Positions 54,445 to 63,535 of a stretch of DNA of 64,000 nucleotides are shown piece after piece; position 1 is the stretch's first letter, and each line of letters opens with the position of its first letter. The position numbers and the translations under genes were made by a program. This DNA comes from Alphaproteobacteria bacterium (GTDB taxonomy: Bacteria > Planctomycetota > Phycisphaerae > UBA1845), in NCBI GenBank assembly GCA_028285105.1, contig JANQQE010000001.1, forward strand, positions 1 to 64,000. The letters run 5' to 3'. The notes under the pieces were generated by a model, which worked only from the letters and a program-made list of their open reading frames with translations, was not told where the DNA came from and did not search any database.

Positions 54445-55047
54445 TTACTTTTCCCATTGCGAGATGAATCGCGGTCCCATCGCCAGCAACCAGTTGGCAA
54501 CGCGCCGTCTCTTTTGAAACACGGACGTCTCGCTGATACCAATTCGGTCGGCGACCGACTTGATCGGCAGACCGCGCACTTCGACCAGGAAGTAACACCG
54601 TAGATCCTTCGTGCTGAAATTACTCGCCGCAACGCGCAAAAGCGATGACAAACGATGGCGTACCCAAAGTGCATCGAACTGTTCGTCGGCGCGGTCAACT
54701 TCGTGTTCAGCTTCCGGGTCTTCCTGATCCGACCAGAACCCTGTCTGCGTTTGAGCATTGTTTCGGTGAGCCGCTCGACGGTAGTGGTTGCGGATGACAT
54801 TGCGTGCGATGCCACCGATCCAATCGCGAAGGCGCCCCGACGATTTTTCGAAACGGCCTTCCTTCAATCCTGTAGCTGCTCGCTGAATCGTGTCCTGAGC
54901 CAAGTCACGGGCTGTGTCTGAATTGCAGCCGGATTTAATGAAGTACTGCTGCAACATCGGACTATATCGGACTTCAAATGCTTCCCACGCCCGGCGGTTG
55001 TTGAGCTCGGGAAGGCGGGTGACCAGGAATGAAACCGTTGTAAACAT
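54445..55047 (-). CDS. ECF-type RNA polymerase sigma factor
   Basis: 200-residue sigma70-family factor. RRAWEAFEVRYSPMLQQYF, ARDLAQDTIQRAATGL and RLRDWIGGIARNVIRNHYRR match the sigma2 region with its -10 recognition helix. The C-terminal helix-turn-helix (VADRIGISETSVFQKRRRV) is the sigma4 region. The gene is followed after 65 bases by the zinc-finger kinase, a pairing often seen in planctomycetes. A TATACT-like box (minus strand, 55051-55056) is only three bases before the ATG at 55047. Confidence 0.85.
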   Translation of the reverse strand: MFTTVSFLVTRLPELNNRRAWEAFEVRYSPMLQQYFIKSGCNSDTARDLAQDTIQRAATGLKEGRFEKSSGRLRDWIGGIARNVIRNHYRRAAHRNNAQTQTGFWSDQEDPEAEHEVDRADEQFDALWVRHRLSSLLRVAASNFSTKDLRCYFLVEVRGLPIKSVADRIGISETSVFQKRRRVANWLLAMGPRFISQWEK

Positions 55048-55614
55048 TTTAGTATAAAGGAATTGTGAAAAATATGCGGAAATTGGTTTAGTTATGGGCT
55101 ACTGGGCACAATTTAAGGGTGTCGGCAACGGCGTTTGCAGGTTGCCGGCAAGCGTCAATCGGCTGGGCCAGTTGGAATTATAGCCGGACGACTGATCGCG
55201 ATCCAAACAACTTTGCGAATCTGAAGGGCGTAGTGGCTCGAAGGCTTAATTAGGCGAGCAGGGTTGGATCCGCCAAAAAGTTTGGGTCCGCAAGAATTTA
55301 TTTGAATTGGAAGTAGCAAGAATCTGTGGTTTGGGTTGATAGTCTGTGCTGGATGGGTGTCTCACATTCCAGTGTACCAGTCCGGTTGCGGGCGACAAAC
55401 CGATCCACTCTTGAATTGAAGCATGTTTCAATTTGCGTCAACTGAACTTTGAGTTATCGAATTCAAAGGAGGTGTGCCTCACAGAAAAACAGATTGAATC
55501 GAATGGACTACACAGACTGGGAACGCGATCCGTTGTAGAGTGGATGGCGTTCCCAGTTCTTTTTACAATTCTTCTTTTGGCAAACGCCTCACCCACGAAA
55601 TCGAATAATCGGCA
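55048..55614. other. Intergenic region upstream of the ECF sigma gene
   Basis: 567 bases with no recognisable gene. Short open frames at 55246-55431 (minus) and 55433-55633 (plus) have no family features. The stretch near 55050-55090 is AT-rich and should hold the sigma gene promoter. No hairpin terminator was recognised. Confidence 0.35.
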
Positions 55615-56511
55615 TCAGGAAATCGCAATGTGAACATCGGTGATCAAGTCTTCAGGCGCGGTGTCTTGTGGGCTGTTCACGTACACCTCAAACGGTGGGG
55701 CATCGCGCGGTTCGTGGCCACTTGACGGTAACCACTGGCCGCAAAGGGACGTGTACGTATCCGCGAGTTTCTCATACGGTCCCTTGTGTCGAGCGATGGC
55801 GTAGTTGCCGCCGGCGATTTCCTGCACGCCAATCTCGCCTTCGCCTTGGAAATTGTCGCCGACAGAAATACACGCATCGTAGCGAATCTTTTCCGCCGGC
55901 GTGACGTCAGGATCATCGTGACATAGCCCGAGACAACTTACACCAGGGTAGAACAAGCCGCGCGGTCCCGCCCAGGCCATCAGTTTCTCCCAGGTTTTTC
56001 CGGCTTCCTGGTAGGGGCCAATGTTTCTGACAAACGCGACGCGCCTGGGTTCGAGCTTTTCGATGCGGACATCCATGGAATCAACTCCTTTCGTTTGAGG
56101 TGTAAATTTTTCGATGGGCGTATCCGGGGAAAAGTGAATCCCTGAATCGCAGAGCGGCAGAATCGTCTGCCGTTTTTCGACGCGATACTCAGAAGGCGAC
56201 ACGCCAAACATGGTTCGAAACGCTCGGCTGAATGCTTCCAATGCTTCGTAACCTGCGTCGAATGCGACATGGGTGATCGCTTGATTGGTGTGTACCAGCC
56301 GCAGCGCTGCCCGTTCCATGCGCAATCGCCGGATGTGCTGCATGACCGATTCGCCGACCATACCGGTAAATACGCGATGAAAGTGATACGGCGAGAAACA
56401 AGAAATCGACGCCAGATCCTCCAGCGATAATGCCTCATCCAACGAATTCTGGATGTGTACGAGAACGCGGAGGATTCGGGCTTGGTAGTCCTGTTTGGTG
56501 GTGCGTTTCAT
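55615..56511 (-). CDS. AraC-family regulator with GyrI-like effector domain
   Basis: 298 residues. The N-terminal part is a double helix-turn-helix AraC domain: LEDLASISCFSPYHFHRVF, MERAALRLVHTNQAITHVAF and FSRAFRTMFGVSPSEYR. The C-terminal 150 residues are GyrI-like/AraC effector-binding (ARRVAFVRNIGPYQEAGKTW-type, then GLCHDDPDVTPAEKIRYDACI). Such proteins sense small hydrophobic molecules or act as regulators of efflux; the target is unknown. No obvious target gene is next to it. Confidence 0.9.
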   Translation of the reverse strand: MKRTTKQDYQARILRVLVHIQNSLDEALSLEDLASISCFSPYHFHRVFTGMVGESVMQHIRRLRMERAALRLVHTNQAITHVAFDAGYEALEAFSRAFRTMFGVSPSEYRVEKRQTILPLCDSGIHFSPDTPIEKFTPQTKGVDSMDVRIEKLEPRRVAFVRNIGPYQEAGKTWEKLMAWAGPRGLFYPGVSCLGLCHDDPDVTPAEKIRYDACISVGDNFQGEGEIGVQEIAGGNYAIARHKGPYEKLADTYTSLCGQWLPSSGHEPRDAPPFEVYVNSPQDTAPEDLITDVHIAIS

Positions 56512-56701
56512 CCAGGCGATATCCGTACCGACAATTCGACGCAGGCAAAACTTCTAACAACCAAAATCAGCTTACTAGCCGATCCGGAAGCATGCCTGAT
56601 GTTTCTTGCGGTTTATGGAATTGAGCGAATTTCGCCAATAAAAAAAGGGCAGCCAAGGATGGCGACCCATGTATGCGTTTCGAATGGCTGGTGTAGCTCG
56701 C

Positions 56702-57337
56702 TTATGATCGCAGGAATGTCTTTCGCATCACGACAAATCCGCCAACTGCGAACATAACCAACGTGGTCGGTTCCGGAATGGTTTGAATTTCCAGTCGTGA
56801 GAAGTCGGCAGCGATACCATTTCCGTCGTTGCTCGGGCCCGGCTGTTGCGCCGCAAAATGGACGATCAGTTCGCCATCCATGATGAGCTCAGTCGCAACC
56901 GGAACAGTCACAACACTGGCAGATGATGGCCACCCGGAAATGCCTTTGAATAGCGAGTCCGGTTGCTTCACGCCGTCAAAGAAAAAGTTGATCGTGTCAT
57001 ACGGAAACTGGGTGGGGAACGAATCGTGATCGATCAGCCCGATCGTCAGTTCGGCATCGGTCGGTGTTTCACCACCGAGGTCAAACGTGTGGGTGTAGGT
57101 AAACGAACCTAGACTGTCGTCGAGGTTGTCACTGCCGAAGAGCGTACCGTCGAAAGGAAACGGCTCGTCAGCACCTGCCACGTTCATTTCCGATGCGAAG
57201 ACCGGTGTGTGCCCATCGCTGAAGTCCTGCAATCCGAGCAGACTGATGGTTGTGCCGAGCGCCGCTTGCGGGCTTGTCGCGATGACGATGGCGTTGACGA
57301 TGGTGGCGCCTACCAGGGCGCGCAGTTTCTTGTTCAT
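56702..57337 (-). CDS. PEP-CTERM sorted exported protein
   Basis: 211 residues. Signal peptide to about residue 29, then a beta-rich domain with a 'DLGGETPTDAELTIGLIDHD' pattern, ending with the sorting signal IPEPTTLVMFAVGGFVVMRK: PEP motif, membrane helix and a basic end. It would be processed and exported to the cell surface by an exosortase, not encoded here. The domain itself is unrecognised. Divergent from the SDR gene. Confidence 0.85.
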   Translation of the reverse strand: MNKKLRALVGATIVNAIVIATSPQAALGTTISLLGLQDFSDGHTPVFASEMNVAGADEPFPFDGTLFGSDNLDDSLGSFTYTHTFDLGGETPTDAELTIGLIDHDSFPTQFPYDTINFFFDGVKQPDSLFKGISGWPSSASVVTVPVATELIMDGELIVHFAAQQPGPSNDGNGIAADFSRLEIQTIPEPTTLVMFAVGGFVVMRKTFLRS

Positions 57338-57620
57338 CTGTAGTCTCTCCCTCGTTCAAGACTCTTGAATGGTGGACAAGTGGCATGGAACCGCCAATGG
57401 TCTTATCGGAAAGCCAACCGGTTTGATTGGGCGAAGTGCGAGCGTGTTCAATTGCATGGAAACGCACTGCGAGCGGAATTCGTGAGATGTTCTTGCTGGC
57501 GTCGGCTCGGGCCAGCGTGAGGGGTTTGGAGGATTTGCATGTGGCGTTGACATCTCTTATAGCTGGGCGCTCTATGGTTTGTTGTCGTATTAGAATTGAC
57601 TGCGGTTTGGAGTGATTGCC

Positions 57621-58406
57621 ATGATCGATTTGACCGGTAAGCGGGCGTTGGTTTGCGGAAGCACACAAGGGATGGGCAAGGCCAGCGCACTTGAATTGGC
57701 CAGTCTTGGTGCAAACGTCACGCTCGTCGCCAGAAACGCAGACGCCCTCAAAACCGCTTGCAAGGAATTGGACAACGCGCGCGGTCAGAAGCACGCAACG
57801 ATCTGCCAGGATTTTTCAGAACCGCAGGCGCTGGGCGAAAAGGTGTGCGCTGACGTTAAAGACAATGGCCCGGTTCACATCTTGCTGAACAACACGGGCG
57901 GACCGGCTGGCGGACCGATTCTGGGGGCGAGTCCCGAAGAATTTGCGAAGGCGTTTTCTAAGCATTTGATTTGCAACCAGCTGCTAACCCAAGCCGTCGT
58001 ACCCGGCATGAAGTCGGAATCGTATGGCCGCATCATCAATATCATCTCGACATCGGTGAAAGTTCCGATTCCCGGGTTGGGCGTCTCGAATACGACAAGA
58101 GGGGCGGTCGCGAGTTGGGCAAAAACGATGGCCGGTGAGCTTGGTCCGTTTGGCATTACGGTCAACAATCTGCTTCCGGGCTTCATCGACACAGCGAGAA
58201 TCTACGACGTGATCAACGCCCGAGCCAAGCAAATCGGCAAGGACCCCAAGGACATTCAGACGATGTTCATCGGCCAAATACCAGCCGGTCGGTTCGGAAG
58301 CCCACAGGAAGTCGCCAACGTCGTGTGTTTCCTGGCGTCACCAGCGGCATCCTACGTCAACGGAATCAACTTCCCGGTAGACGGCGGCAGGACACCGACA
58401 CTGTAG
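57621..58406 (+). CDS. SDR-family oxidoreductase lacking the usual YxxxK
   Basis: 261 residues of the short-chain dehydrogenase fold. LTGKRALVCGSTQGMGKAS holds the nucleotide loop; NNTGG is the NNAG equivalent; INIISTSVKVPIPG contains the catalytic-type serine. But the expected YxxxK reads SNTTRG, so the usual Tyr and Lys are replaced. The C-terminal FLASPAASYVNGINFPVDGG is normal. I recall an SDR subgroup with this GVSNT-RGAV pattern, and its reaction is not established. ATG 57621 is chosen over the upstream frame edge at 57612. Confidence 0.82.
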   Translation: MIDLTGKRALVCGSTQGMGKASALELASLGANVTLVARNADALKTACKELDNARGQKHATICQDFSEPQALGEKVCADVKDNGPVHILLNNTGGPAGGPILGASPEEFAKAFSKHLICNQLLTQAVVPGMKSESYGRIINIISTSVKVPIPGLGVSNTTRGAVASWAKTMAGELGPFGITVNNLLPGFIDTARIYDVINARAKQIGKDPKDIQTMFIGQIPAGRFGSPQEVANVVCFLASPAASYVNGINFPVDGGRTPTL

Positions 58407-58511
58407 GGCGGACCTGACCTTAGATCGTGAAAAAAAGCGGACGGGTTGACCGTCATCCATCAAATCAGATAATGCATCCTTGCAGATTTCGGCGTAATCA
58501 ATGCGTCAAGA

Positions 58512-58585
58512 GGGCGATTAGCTCAGCTGGCTAGAGCGCACGGATCACACCCGTGAGGTCGGGGGTTCAAGTCCCTCATCGCCCA
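58512..58585 (+). tRNA. tRNA-Val (anticodon CAC)
   Basis: 74 bases fold as a full cloverleaf: acceptor GGGCGAT paired with ATCGCCC, D arm with AGCTGG, anticodon stem CACGG/CCGTG with loop ATCACAC (anticodon CAC), variable loop of five bases, and T arm GGGGGTTCAAGTCCCTC. No CCA is encoded. A decayed IS3 element begins about 35 bases downstream. Confidence 0.95.
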
Positions 58586-58619
58586 GTCGATCCAAGTCTC
58601 GCTGAATTCGTCCATTACG

Positions 58620-59240
58620 GACACCCACCAAAACATGCGATGCAGTCTTTGGATGTGAAAGTGCGCGGTCGTTGACCGCGCTTCCGCGAACAAGGAGCAT
58701 CGCCTTGCAAACAGCACCGCACGGATATCGCAAACGCAGAGACCTTGCGCTCGTCATGCTGACCGATCGTGTCACCGAACGCGGTTCATCGCTGCCAATC
58801 TTCGGGCGGTGAAGCTTCGTCGATCTTGCCTGATTCAAAACCCGACACGCTCGACGTTGCGAGATGTATGGAAACACCTGTTGAACATGCTCGATCGTCT
58901 TGCATTTGCGCGCCGGGCTCAGAAGTTTGGGTTCGCCTTCATGCCCCTTCCTCAGTCGCGTTCAGCCTTCAAAATCGCATTGTCCAGCGAGAGGTCAGCC
59001 ACCAACTTCTTGAGTCGAGCGTTCTCACGTACGAGTTACTTGAATTGCCTGGCTTGATCCAGTTTGAGTCCGCCGTACTACTTCCGCCAAGGATGGAACA
59101 CCTGCTCGACAACAGCAATCTGCTTGCACGCCTCAGGAACCAACTTGCCCTTGGAAATCTCAACCTCCACCTGTCGAAGCTTGTGCTTCAACGCTTCCGC
59201 GTTTCAGTCTGCTCCGTCGTAAACCGCTTTCATGCGCATC
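58620..59240 (-). pseudogene. Decayed IS3-family transposase (orfA and orfB remnants)
   Basis: On the minus strand 58952-59233 reads as an OrfA-like protein with at least two in-frame stops: ALKHKLRQVEVEI, ACKQIAVVEQVFHPWRK, stop, YGGLKLDQARQFK, stop, LVRENARLKKLVADLSLDNA. This is the typical IS3/IS407-group OrfA C-terminus. It ends at 58952-58954. From about 58927 downward it continues as the OrfB beginning, KLLSPARKCKTIEHVQQV and SQRRACRVLNQARSTKLHR, then becomes unreadable past 58750 with frame changes. Terminal inverted repeats were not found. No functional transposase remains. Confidence 0.85.
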
Positions 59241-59466
59241 AAATGACCTCCTCTAAATCCATGACCCGACCAGAATACTCACTCCTGGCTTGGATCGATA
59301 TCAGGGGGGCAGGTCAACTTGAGGCCCTGCGGAAGCAAATGGAAGCCGCCGTGGATTCGCCGATCCTTTTCGCTGGCAGACACAAAGTGTCAATTCCTGG
59401 TGTATCGCTGGGAAGGGCTAGGCACATAGAACGCGGATTGGCCATTCCGAATGTAGGAGTATGCCC

Positions 59467-59769
59467 ATGAAAACAGCCATCGCACTGCCACCGTTTCACA
59501 TCAACGAGATAACGAGCTTCACCGTCGAAACCGACCACGCGTTGACCGAAGCGTTACGCCGGTACCAAACATATTACCGCGAAACTATGGTGAAGGCGTC
59601 ACCGAAGGGGAGCCTTCCGCGGGAGATGGGCGGGAGTTTCATGGCACAGGACAAAGGGTTTCAGGGTTTTGGAAAGAAGAAGCGGCGCACCGTGAAGAAA
59701 AAATCAGCCGTAACGATTTCTAAGTCTAGTATGGATGGGAAACTTGGCTTCGATTCACCGGCCACTTAA
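59467..59769 (+). CDS. Small basic protein of unknown function
   Basis: 100 residues. AGGAG lies seven bases before ATG 59467. N-terminal part has FTVETDHALTEALRRYQTYY, then a basic cluster KKKRRTVKKK near 70. No family recognised. It follows the IS3 remnant and lies in a low-coding region, so it may be a real gene or a relic; the Shine-Dalgarno and uneven composition support a gene weakly. Confidence 0.4.
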   Translation: MKTAIALPPFHINEITSFTVETDHALTEALRRYQTYYRETMVKASPKGSLPREMGGSFMAQDKGFQGFGKKKRRTVKKKSAVTISKSSMDGKLGFDSPAT

Positions 59770-60086
59770 GCGATCGCAATGAAGAATTCAAAGACAACGA
59801 GACACACATCGCTTGGTGTGCATTTTTCGATTGCGAACTGCGAGTGGTCCACATCGGACGACTTGTTCGCAGAACTCGATGAGATTTTTCATTATGCCGT
59901 GGATGCGTGTGCGCTCCCATCCAATGCCAAGTGCAAACGGTACTTCACCCCTCAGCAAAACGCGCTTCGGCAAAGGTGGTGTGGGACTGTCTGCATGAAT
60001 CCCCTCGTTTGGCACGACTTCCAGGCCGCACTGCCCGACACGGGCAGGTATCCGTAATCCACGGATTCGGCGAGACTTAGCGTGAT

Positions 60087-60132
60087 CTCCCCGGGTAGGA
60101 CTCGAACCTACAACCTGGCGGTTAGCAGGCGA
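60087..60132 (-). tRNA. 3' half of a tRNA-Asn-like gene (attachment-site remnant)
   Basis: On the minus strand the sequence from about 60132 to 60087 reads as an anticodon-loop-like CTGCTAA, stem CCGCC, a five-base variable loop, T arm GTAGGTTCGAGTCCTAC and acceptor end CCGGGGA plus discriminator G. This resembles the 3' half of a tRNA-Asn, in which the loop would be CTGTTAA. The upstream 5' half does not fold: its anticodon stem partner should be GGCGG but reads CTCGC. The break at the anticodon loop is the classic limit of integrase attachment sites. Not a functional tRNA. Confidence 0.6.
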
Positions 60133-60677
60133 GATTCCGAGTCAGCCGAAAAGCCCGGAAGTCCTATGCTTTCAGCATCTTGGCAAATCGACTCGAATTC
60201 GCAATCTTGCACATCGTGCAGCAATTCATCGCATCCATCCGCGGTATTCGCAGCTCAAAACGGAAGACAGGACGGTAGTGTGTCATGGGGTTTTTAGTGA
60301 GCTTTGCCATTTGGTGTTGTCAGTACGTTTTGACTGTCGATTTTCGGGTTCAATGATGCCGTAGGCGCGCGTATTTACCTGGCGCTCAATTAGACAGTCT
60401 GATCATTCGCAACTAGCCTTGCGCCAATCGCGAGCGGCCGAATGCGAAGTCCATGAGCGCAGTGAATTGCGCGAAACGTTCGCAACCATATAGCAGTCCG
60501 GACTCGCTATCGCAGTGAATGAGATACGTGCATTCTTCGGTAAGATTCAGATTGGATTCATAGCATTGGATAGAACCGCTTAACACAAAGTCGAGTACGC
60601 GTGCGACACGCGTTTGGCAGTGATTTCAATTGCAAGACCTCCTATCAGGAATCAAGCAAGATCGCCGCGGAACTGTG
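60133..60677. other. Gene-poor region before the GH13 gene
   Basis: About 545 bases without a convincing gene. Short frames here lack family features. The sequence is AT-richer than in the genes on the left. A decayed accessory segment is the simplest description. Confidence 0.4.
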
Positions 60678-62849
60678 CTAGTCCTTCGACAGAACAATGA
60701 CGGTGTATGGTCCCACGCCCACACTCGCGTTGTAATTCATGCCATCCTTTGATCCCCAGTTGGCAGTGACATCATTTGAGTTCCAATTGCTAAATGAGGA
60801 ATCGTAAATGCTCGCGTCGCTGTTGAATCGGACCCGCCATGTTCCACTGCTCGGGAAGCCGACATTGTAGGCGGTGTATCCCGTCCCAGAGAAGTTTGCG
60901 ACGACAATCACATCGTCTCCGCTGCCACCTTGATCCCAGCGATGGTATGCGATCACTTTATTGGTATTGTTGATGTGATGTACGTTGACATTGTTGGCCG
61001 AGAGGCCGGCAGCGTTGCCAGACAGATCGCGGCGGAGCGAAATTAAGTCTGTGTATAGATCCACAAGGCCGCTATACGTTGTCGCCCGAGTCCAATCGAG
61101 TGGATCGGTATCTTGAAAATAGCCATCCTCCAAGAATTCCTGGCCTTGAAAAATCATCGGAATACCAGGGCTTGTGAATGTGATTGCGGCCCCGAGTGTG
61201 GATCGTTTCTTTGACGCCCAACTGGTTGCGTTGCCTGGCCAAATTTCTTCCGGGACTCTTGATTTCCCGTTTGCAACCTCGTCGTGACTCTCAGTGTAGA
61301 TGACACGCTGGACGTGGTCATTGTTGTACTTGTTGGTGATCGCGTCACGGACTGCGAACATGTCGCGGGTACTGTCGCTCGCAGGAATGATCGCGTCCCG
61401 AATCGGATGTACAAAATCTGCATCCCATTGTGAATCAAACCCCGCGCCACCTGCACCAGTCGTTTTGCTCATCCACTCGTTGTTTTGAAGATCCTCGGCA
61501 ATTGAGATTTTACCCGGTGAGGCTGAATCGATCTCGTTGTTGATCCACTGCATCAGCGACCACCCGTCCGAGATGTCTCCGCCACCACCGTTGTTCTGTG
61601 TGCGGATATTGACGGTGGAGTCCCAACGCAGGCCGTCCGCGTTGTAGTCGGTCAACCAACTGATCGCGTTGTCACGCAAGTAGGTGCGAACTTCGCCACG
61701 TCCATAATCTGGTCGCGTATCACCCCACGGGGTTGAAGCTCTCCAATCCTGGAAGAAGTAGATTCCACCCATACCGTTTTGTGACCAACCGTCGAATTGC
61801 CACAAGTCAAGATCGCTCGGGCCAAAGTGGTTGTAGACGACATCGATCAAGACCGCGATATCCCGCGAGTGGCATTCCTCAATAAAATCACGCATGTCCG
61901 TCGGCGAACCGTAAATACTCTCCGGCGCGAAAGGATGTGCGGGGTTGTATCCCCACGAGAAGTCGCCCGCGAATTCGGCAATGGGTAGTACTTCAACCAC
62001 ATTCACGCCCATGTCTTCTAGATGATCCAAACGTGTGATCGCAGACTGCCAGTTTCCAGGCGTTCCACCCGGCGCGTCGTCAAATGTGCCCACATGCATT
62101 TCGTAGATGACCATCTCATTCCAAGCCGGTCCCGTGAATGAAGAAAAGCTATATGCATCGTCCGTAATGATCCCGTTCCCCACTGAGTTCGTCACTTGAC
62201 GTGCCCATGGATCAATTCGCCAAAGCGTTCCATCGATCACGAATTGATACTCATCACCGACTGCCGCCGAGCCTACATCAACCGACCAATTTCCACCCGA
62301 TTCCGAGGCGAGGGGATTGGCAGATGCGCTCCAACTGTTGAATGAACCTGCAACCGAAACGCTCGTGGCATTGGGCGCCCACACTCGAAACGCCACCCCG
62401 CCGCTGTACGGGAGTGCGCCCAGACCGGATCGCGATGATGGAACCAGCGTTGCCGTAAATGAATAATCGGATCCGCCGTTATTGTCATAAATGTGCCCGC
62501 TCCAATCGTCGTAACCATGAAAATAGTACTCAACGGTGCTGCCTGGAGCGTAGTTCTGCGAAGGTGAGTAGACCCACTTGGAGTCGCTTCCAACGTTTCC
62601 ATCATACGACATCTGGTGAACTTGCCAGCCGCCACCATCAACGTTGACTCCTACCTCAGCGTGAAGGCCTACATAGCTCTGATTCATTAAAACAGTGAAC
62701 GTTCCCGGGTTCTGGCTATCGGTGTGCCTTTCAATGGAACCATATACACCAATCCAAGATGGAAACGCCCAACACGCTGCCGCGGGTAGTGACAAGAAGA
62801 TAATCGCCGTCGTGATGCCGGCACTTGGTCGAGAGTACTTGAGAAACAT
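60678..62849 (-). CDS. Secreted GH13 alpha-amylase / branching-enzyme-like protein with CBM48
   Basis: 723-residue exported glycoside hydrolase that would act on alpha-glucans. A signal peptide (about 1-28) is followed by a beta domain of about 120 residues that resembles a starch-binding module. CBM48-type VAFRVWAPNATSVSVAGSFN follows near 150-170. In the barrel all four GH13 regions are seen: DVVYNHFG (I), GLRWDSTVN with the nucleophile Asp (II), ISIAEDL with the acid/base Glu (III) and YTESHDEV (IV). The order CBM48 then barrel matches branching and debranching enzymes and glycosyltrehalose trehalohydrolases. ATG 62849 has GGAG eight bases upstream and starts the signal; the frame is open to 62921. 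Confidence 0.85.
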   Translation of the reverse strand: MFLKYSRPSAGITTAIIFLSLPAAACWAFPSWIGVYGSIERHTDSQNPGTFTVLMNQSYVGLHAEVGVNVDGGGWQVHQMSYDGNVGSDSKWVYSPSQNYAPGSTVEYYFHGYDDWSGHIYDNNGGSDYSFTATLVPSSRSGLGALPYSGGVAFRVWAPNATSVSVAGSFNSWSASANPLASESGGNWSVDVGSAAVGDEYQFVIDGTLWRIDPWARQVTNSVGNGIITDDAYSFSSFTGPAWNEMVIYEMHVGTFDDAPGGTPGNWQSAITRLDHLEDMGVNVVEVLPIAEFAGDFSWGYNPAHPFAPESIYGSPTDMRDFIEECHSRDIAVLIDVVYNHFGPSDLDLWQFDGWSQNGMGGIYFFQDWRASTPWGDTRPDYGRGEVRTYLRDNAISWLTDYNADGLRWDSTVNIRTQNNGGGGDISDGWSLMQWINNEIDSASPGKISIAEDLQNNEWMSKTTGAGGAGFDSQWDADFVHPIRDAIIPASDSTRDMFAVRDAITNKYNNDHVQRVIYTESHDEVANGKSRVPEEIWPGNATSWASKKRSTLGAAITFTSPGIPMIFQGQEFLEDGYFQDTDPLDWTRATTYSGLVDLYTDLISLRRDLSGNAAGLSANNVNVHHINNTNKVIAYHRWDQGGSGDDVIVVANFSGTGYTAYNVGFPSSGTWRVRFNSDASIYDSSFSNWNSNDVTANWGSKDGMNYNASVGVGPYTVIVLSKD

Positions 62850-63535
62850 GGTGAGATCTCCAAGTGAAAATGTGGTTATTGGTGTTGCCCACTCATTTCC
62901 AGGTGGTCTGGATGTCGACACAAAAACACGCGTGGGCTGCTGTTGAAATGCTTAGGCTCGCCTCTTCGTAGTTCATTGTTTGAACAGCGTGTCGGCACTT
63001 CACGAATAAATAAGTTCTGCTCCTTCTGAATGCCAGCAAAAAATGACAAAGTGCTTCGATGTTCTCACGCAACGATAAAACCAAGCGAAGCGCAAATTCC
63101 CCATTTGCATTTCTGAAACTGTTTGTCCTTCCTTTGTCGACTTCAGAGTTGCTTTTCCTGGGACATGAAACAGTTGCGTCTATTTCGTGCGACTCTGAAT
63201 TAAATCGCCCCGCGCTTATTCAAATAAAACAACTGAATCGAAGAAACGACTCCTGCCATGTCGGTAGTCATTTATTTGTGGCACCAGTTGCTGGATTAAA
63301 CGAAATGAGTGAATTGAGAGAGGCATGGCCAAAAGTCCACCGCCATTCGTGAAAGCACAATAGGCAGTTCGCTGCCTGTGGACAACTAGATTTGCGCATC
63401 CACAAGTGAGGGGTTGGTAGGGTAACCGGGTTGTGGCGTGCAAGAATAACACTTGGCGGGTAGCATTCGCGCATCCGTTGCATCGGCGATTGCGCAATCG
63501 TTGATGGTGGTGAACACTGACGCGAAAGGTAGGAC
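62850..63535. other. Gene-poor divergent region
   Basis: About 686 bases between the GH13 gene (minus) and the ABC ATPase gene (plus). Open frames on both strands (for example 63059-63352 plus and 63216-63683 minus) overlap each other and show no family features. Promoters for both neighbours are expected here but not assignable. Confidence 0.4.

Noticed and set aside
58435-58455. GACGG/CCGTC hairpin downstream of the SDR gene as a terminator
   Set aside because: A five-base stem without a T-run; the A-run lies on the wrong side. Not convincing as a plus-strand terminator.
58545-58877. Minus-strand ORF ending GLEPPTSRV and a second ORF ending LNPRPHGCD
   Set aside because: These C-terminal sequences are the well-known spurious readings antisense to a tRNA; the tRNA-Val at 58512-58585 explains them. 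The upstream part of the first is the IS3 OrfB remnant.
58769-59470. 233-codon plus-strand ORF
   Set aside because: It is antisense to the IS3 transposase remnant and has no motif of its own.
59779-60057. 92-codon plus-strand ORF
   Set aside because: No Shine-Dalgarno, no recognised domain, and it lies in a decayed accessory stretch next to the tRNA fragment. Left out for lack of support.
60082-60297. Plus-strand ORF beginning MISPGRTRTYNLAV
   Set aside because: This is the typical spurious reading antisense to a tRNA 3' end; it is produced by the tRNA-Asn fragment.
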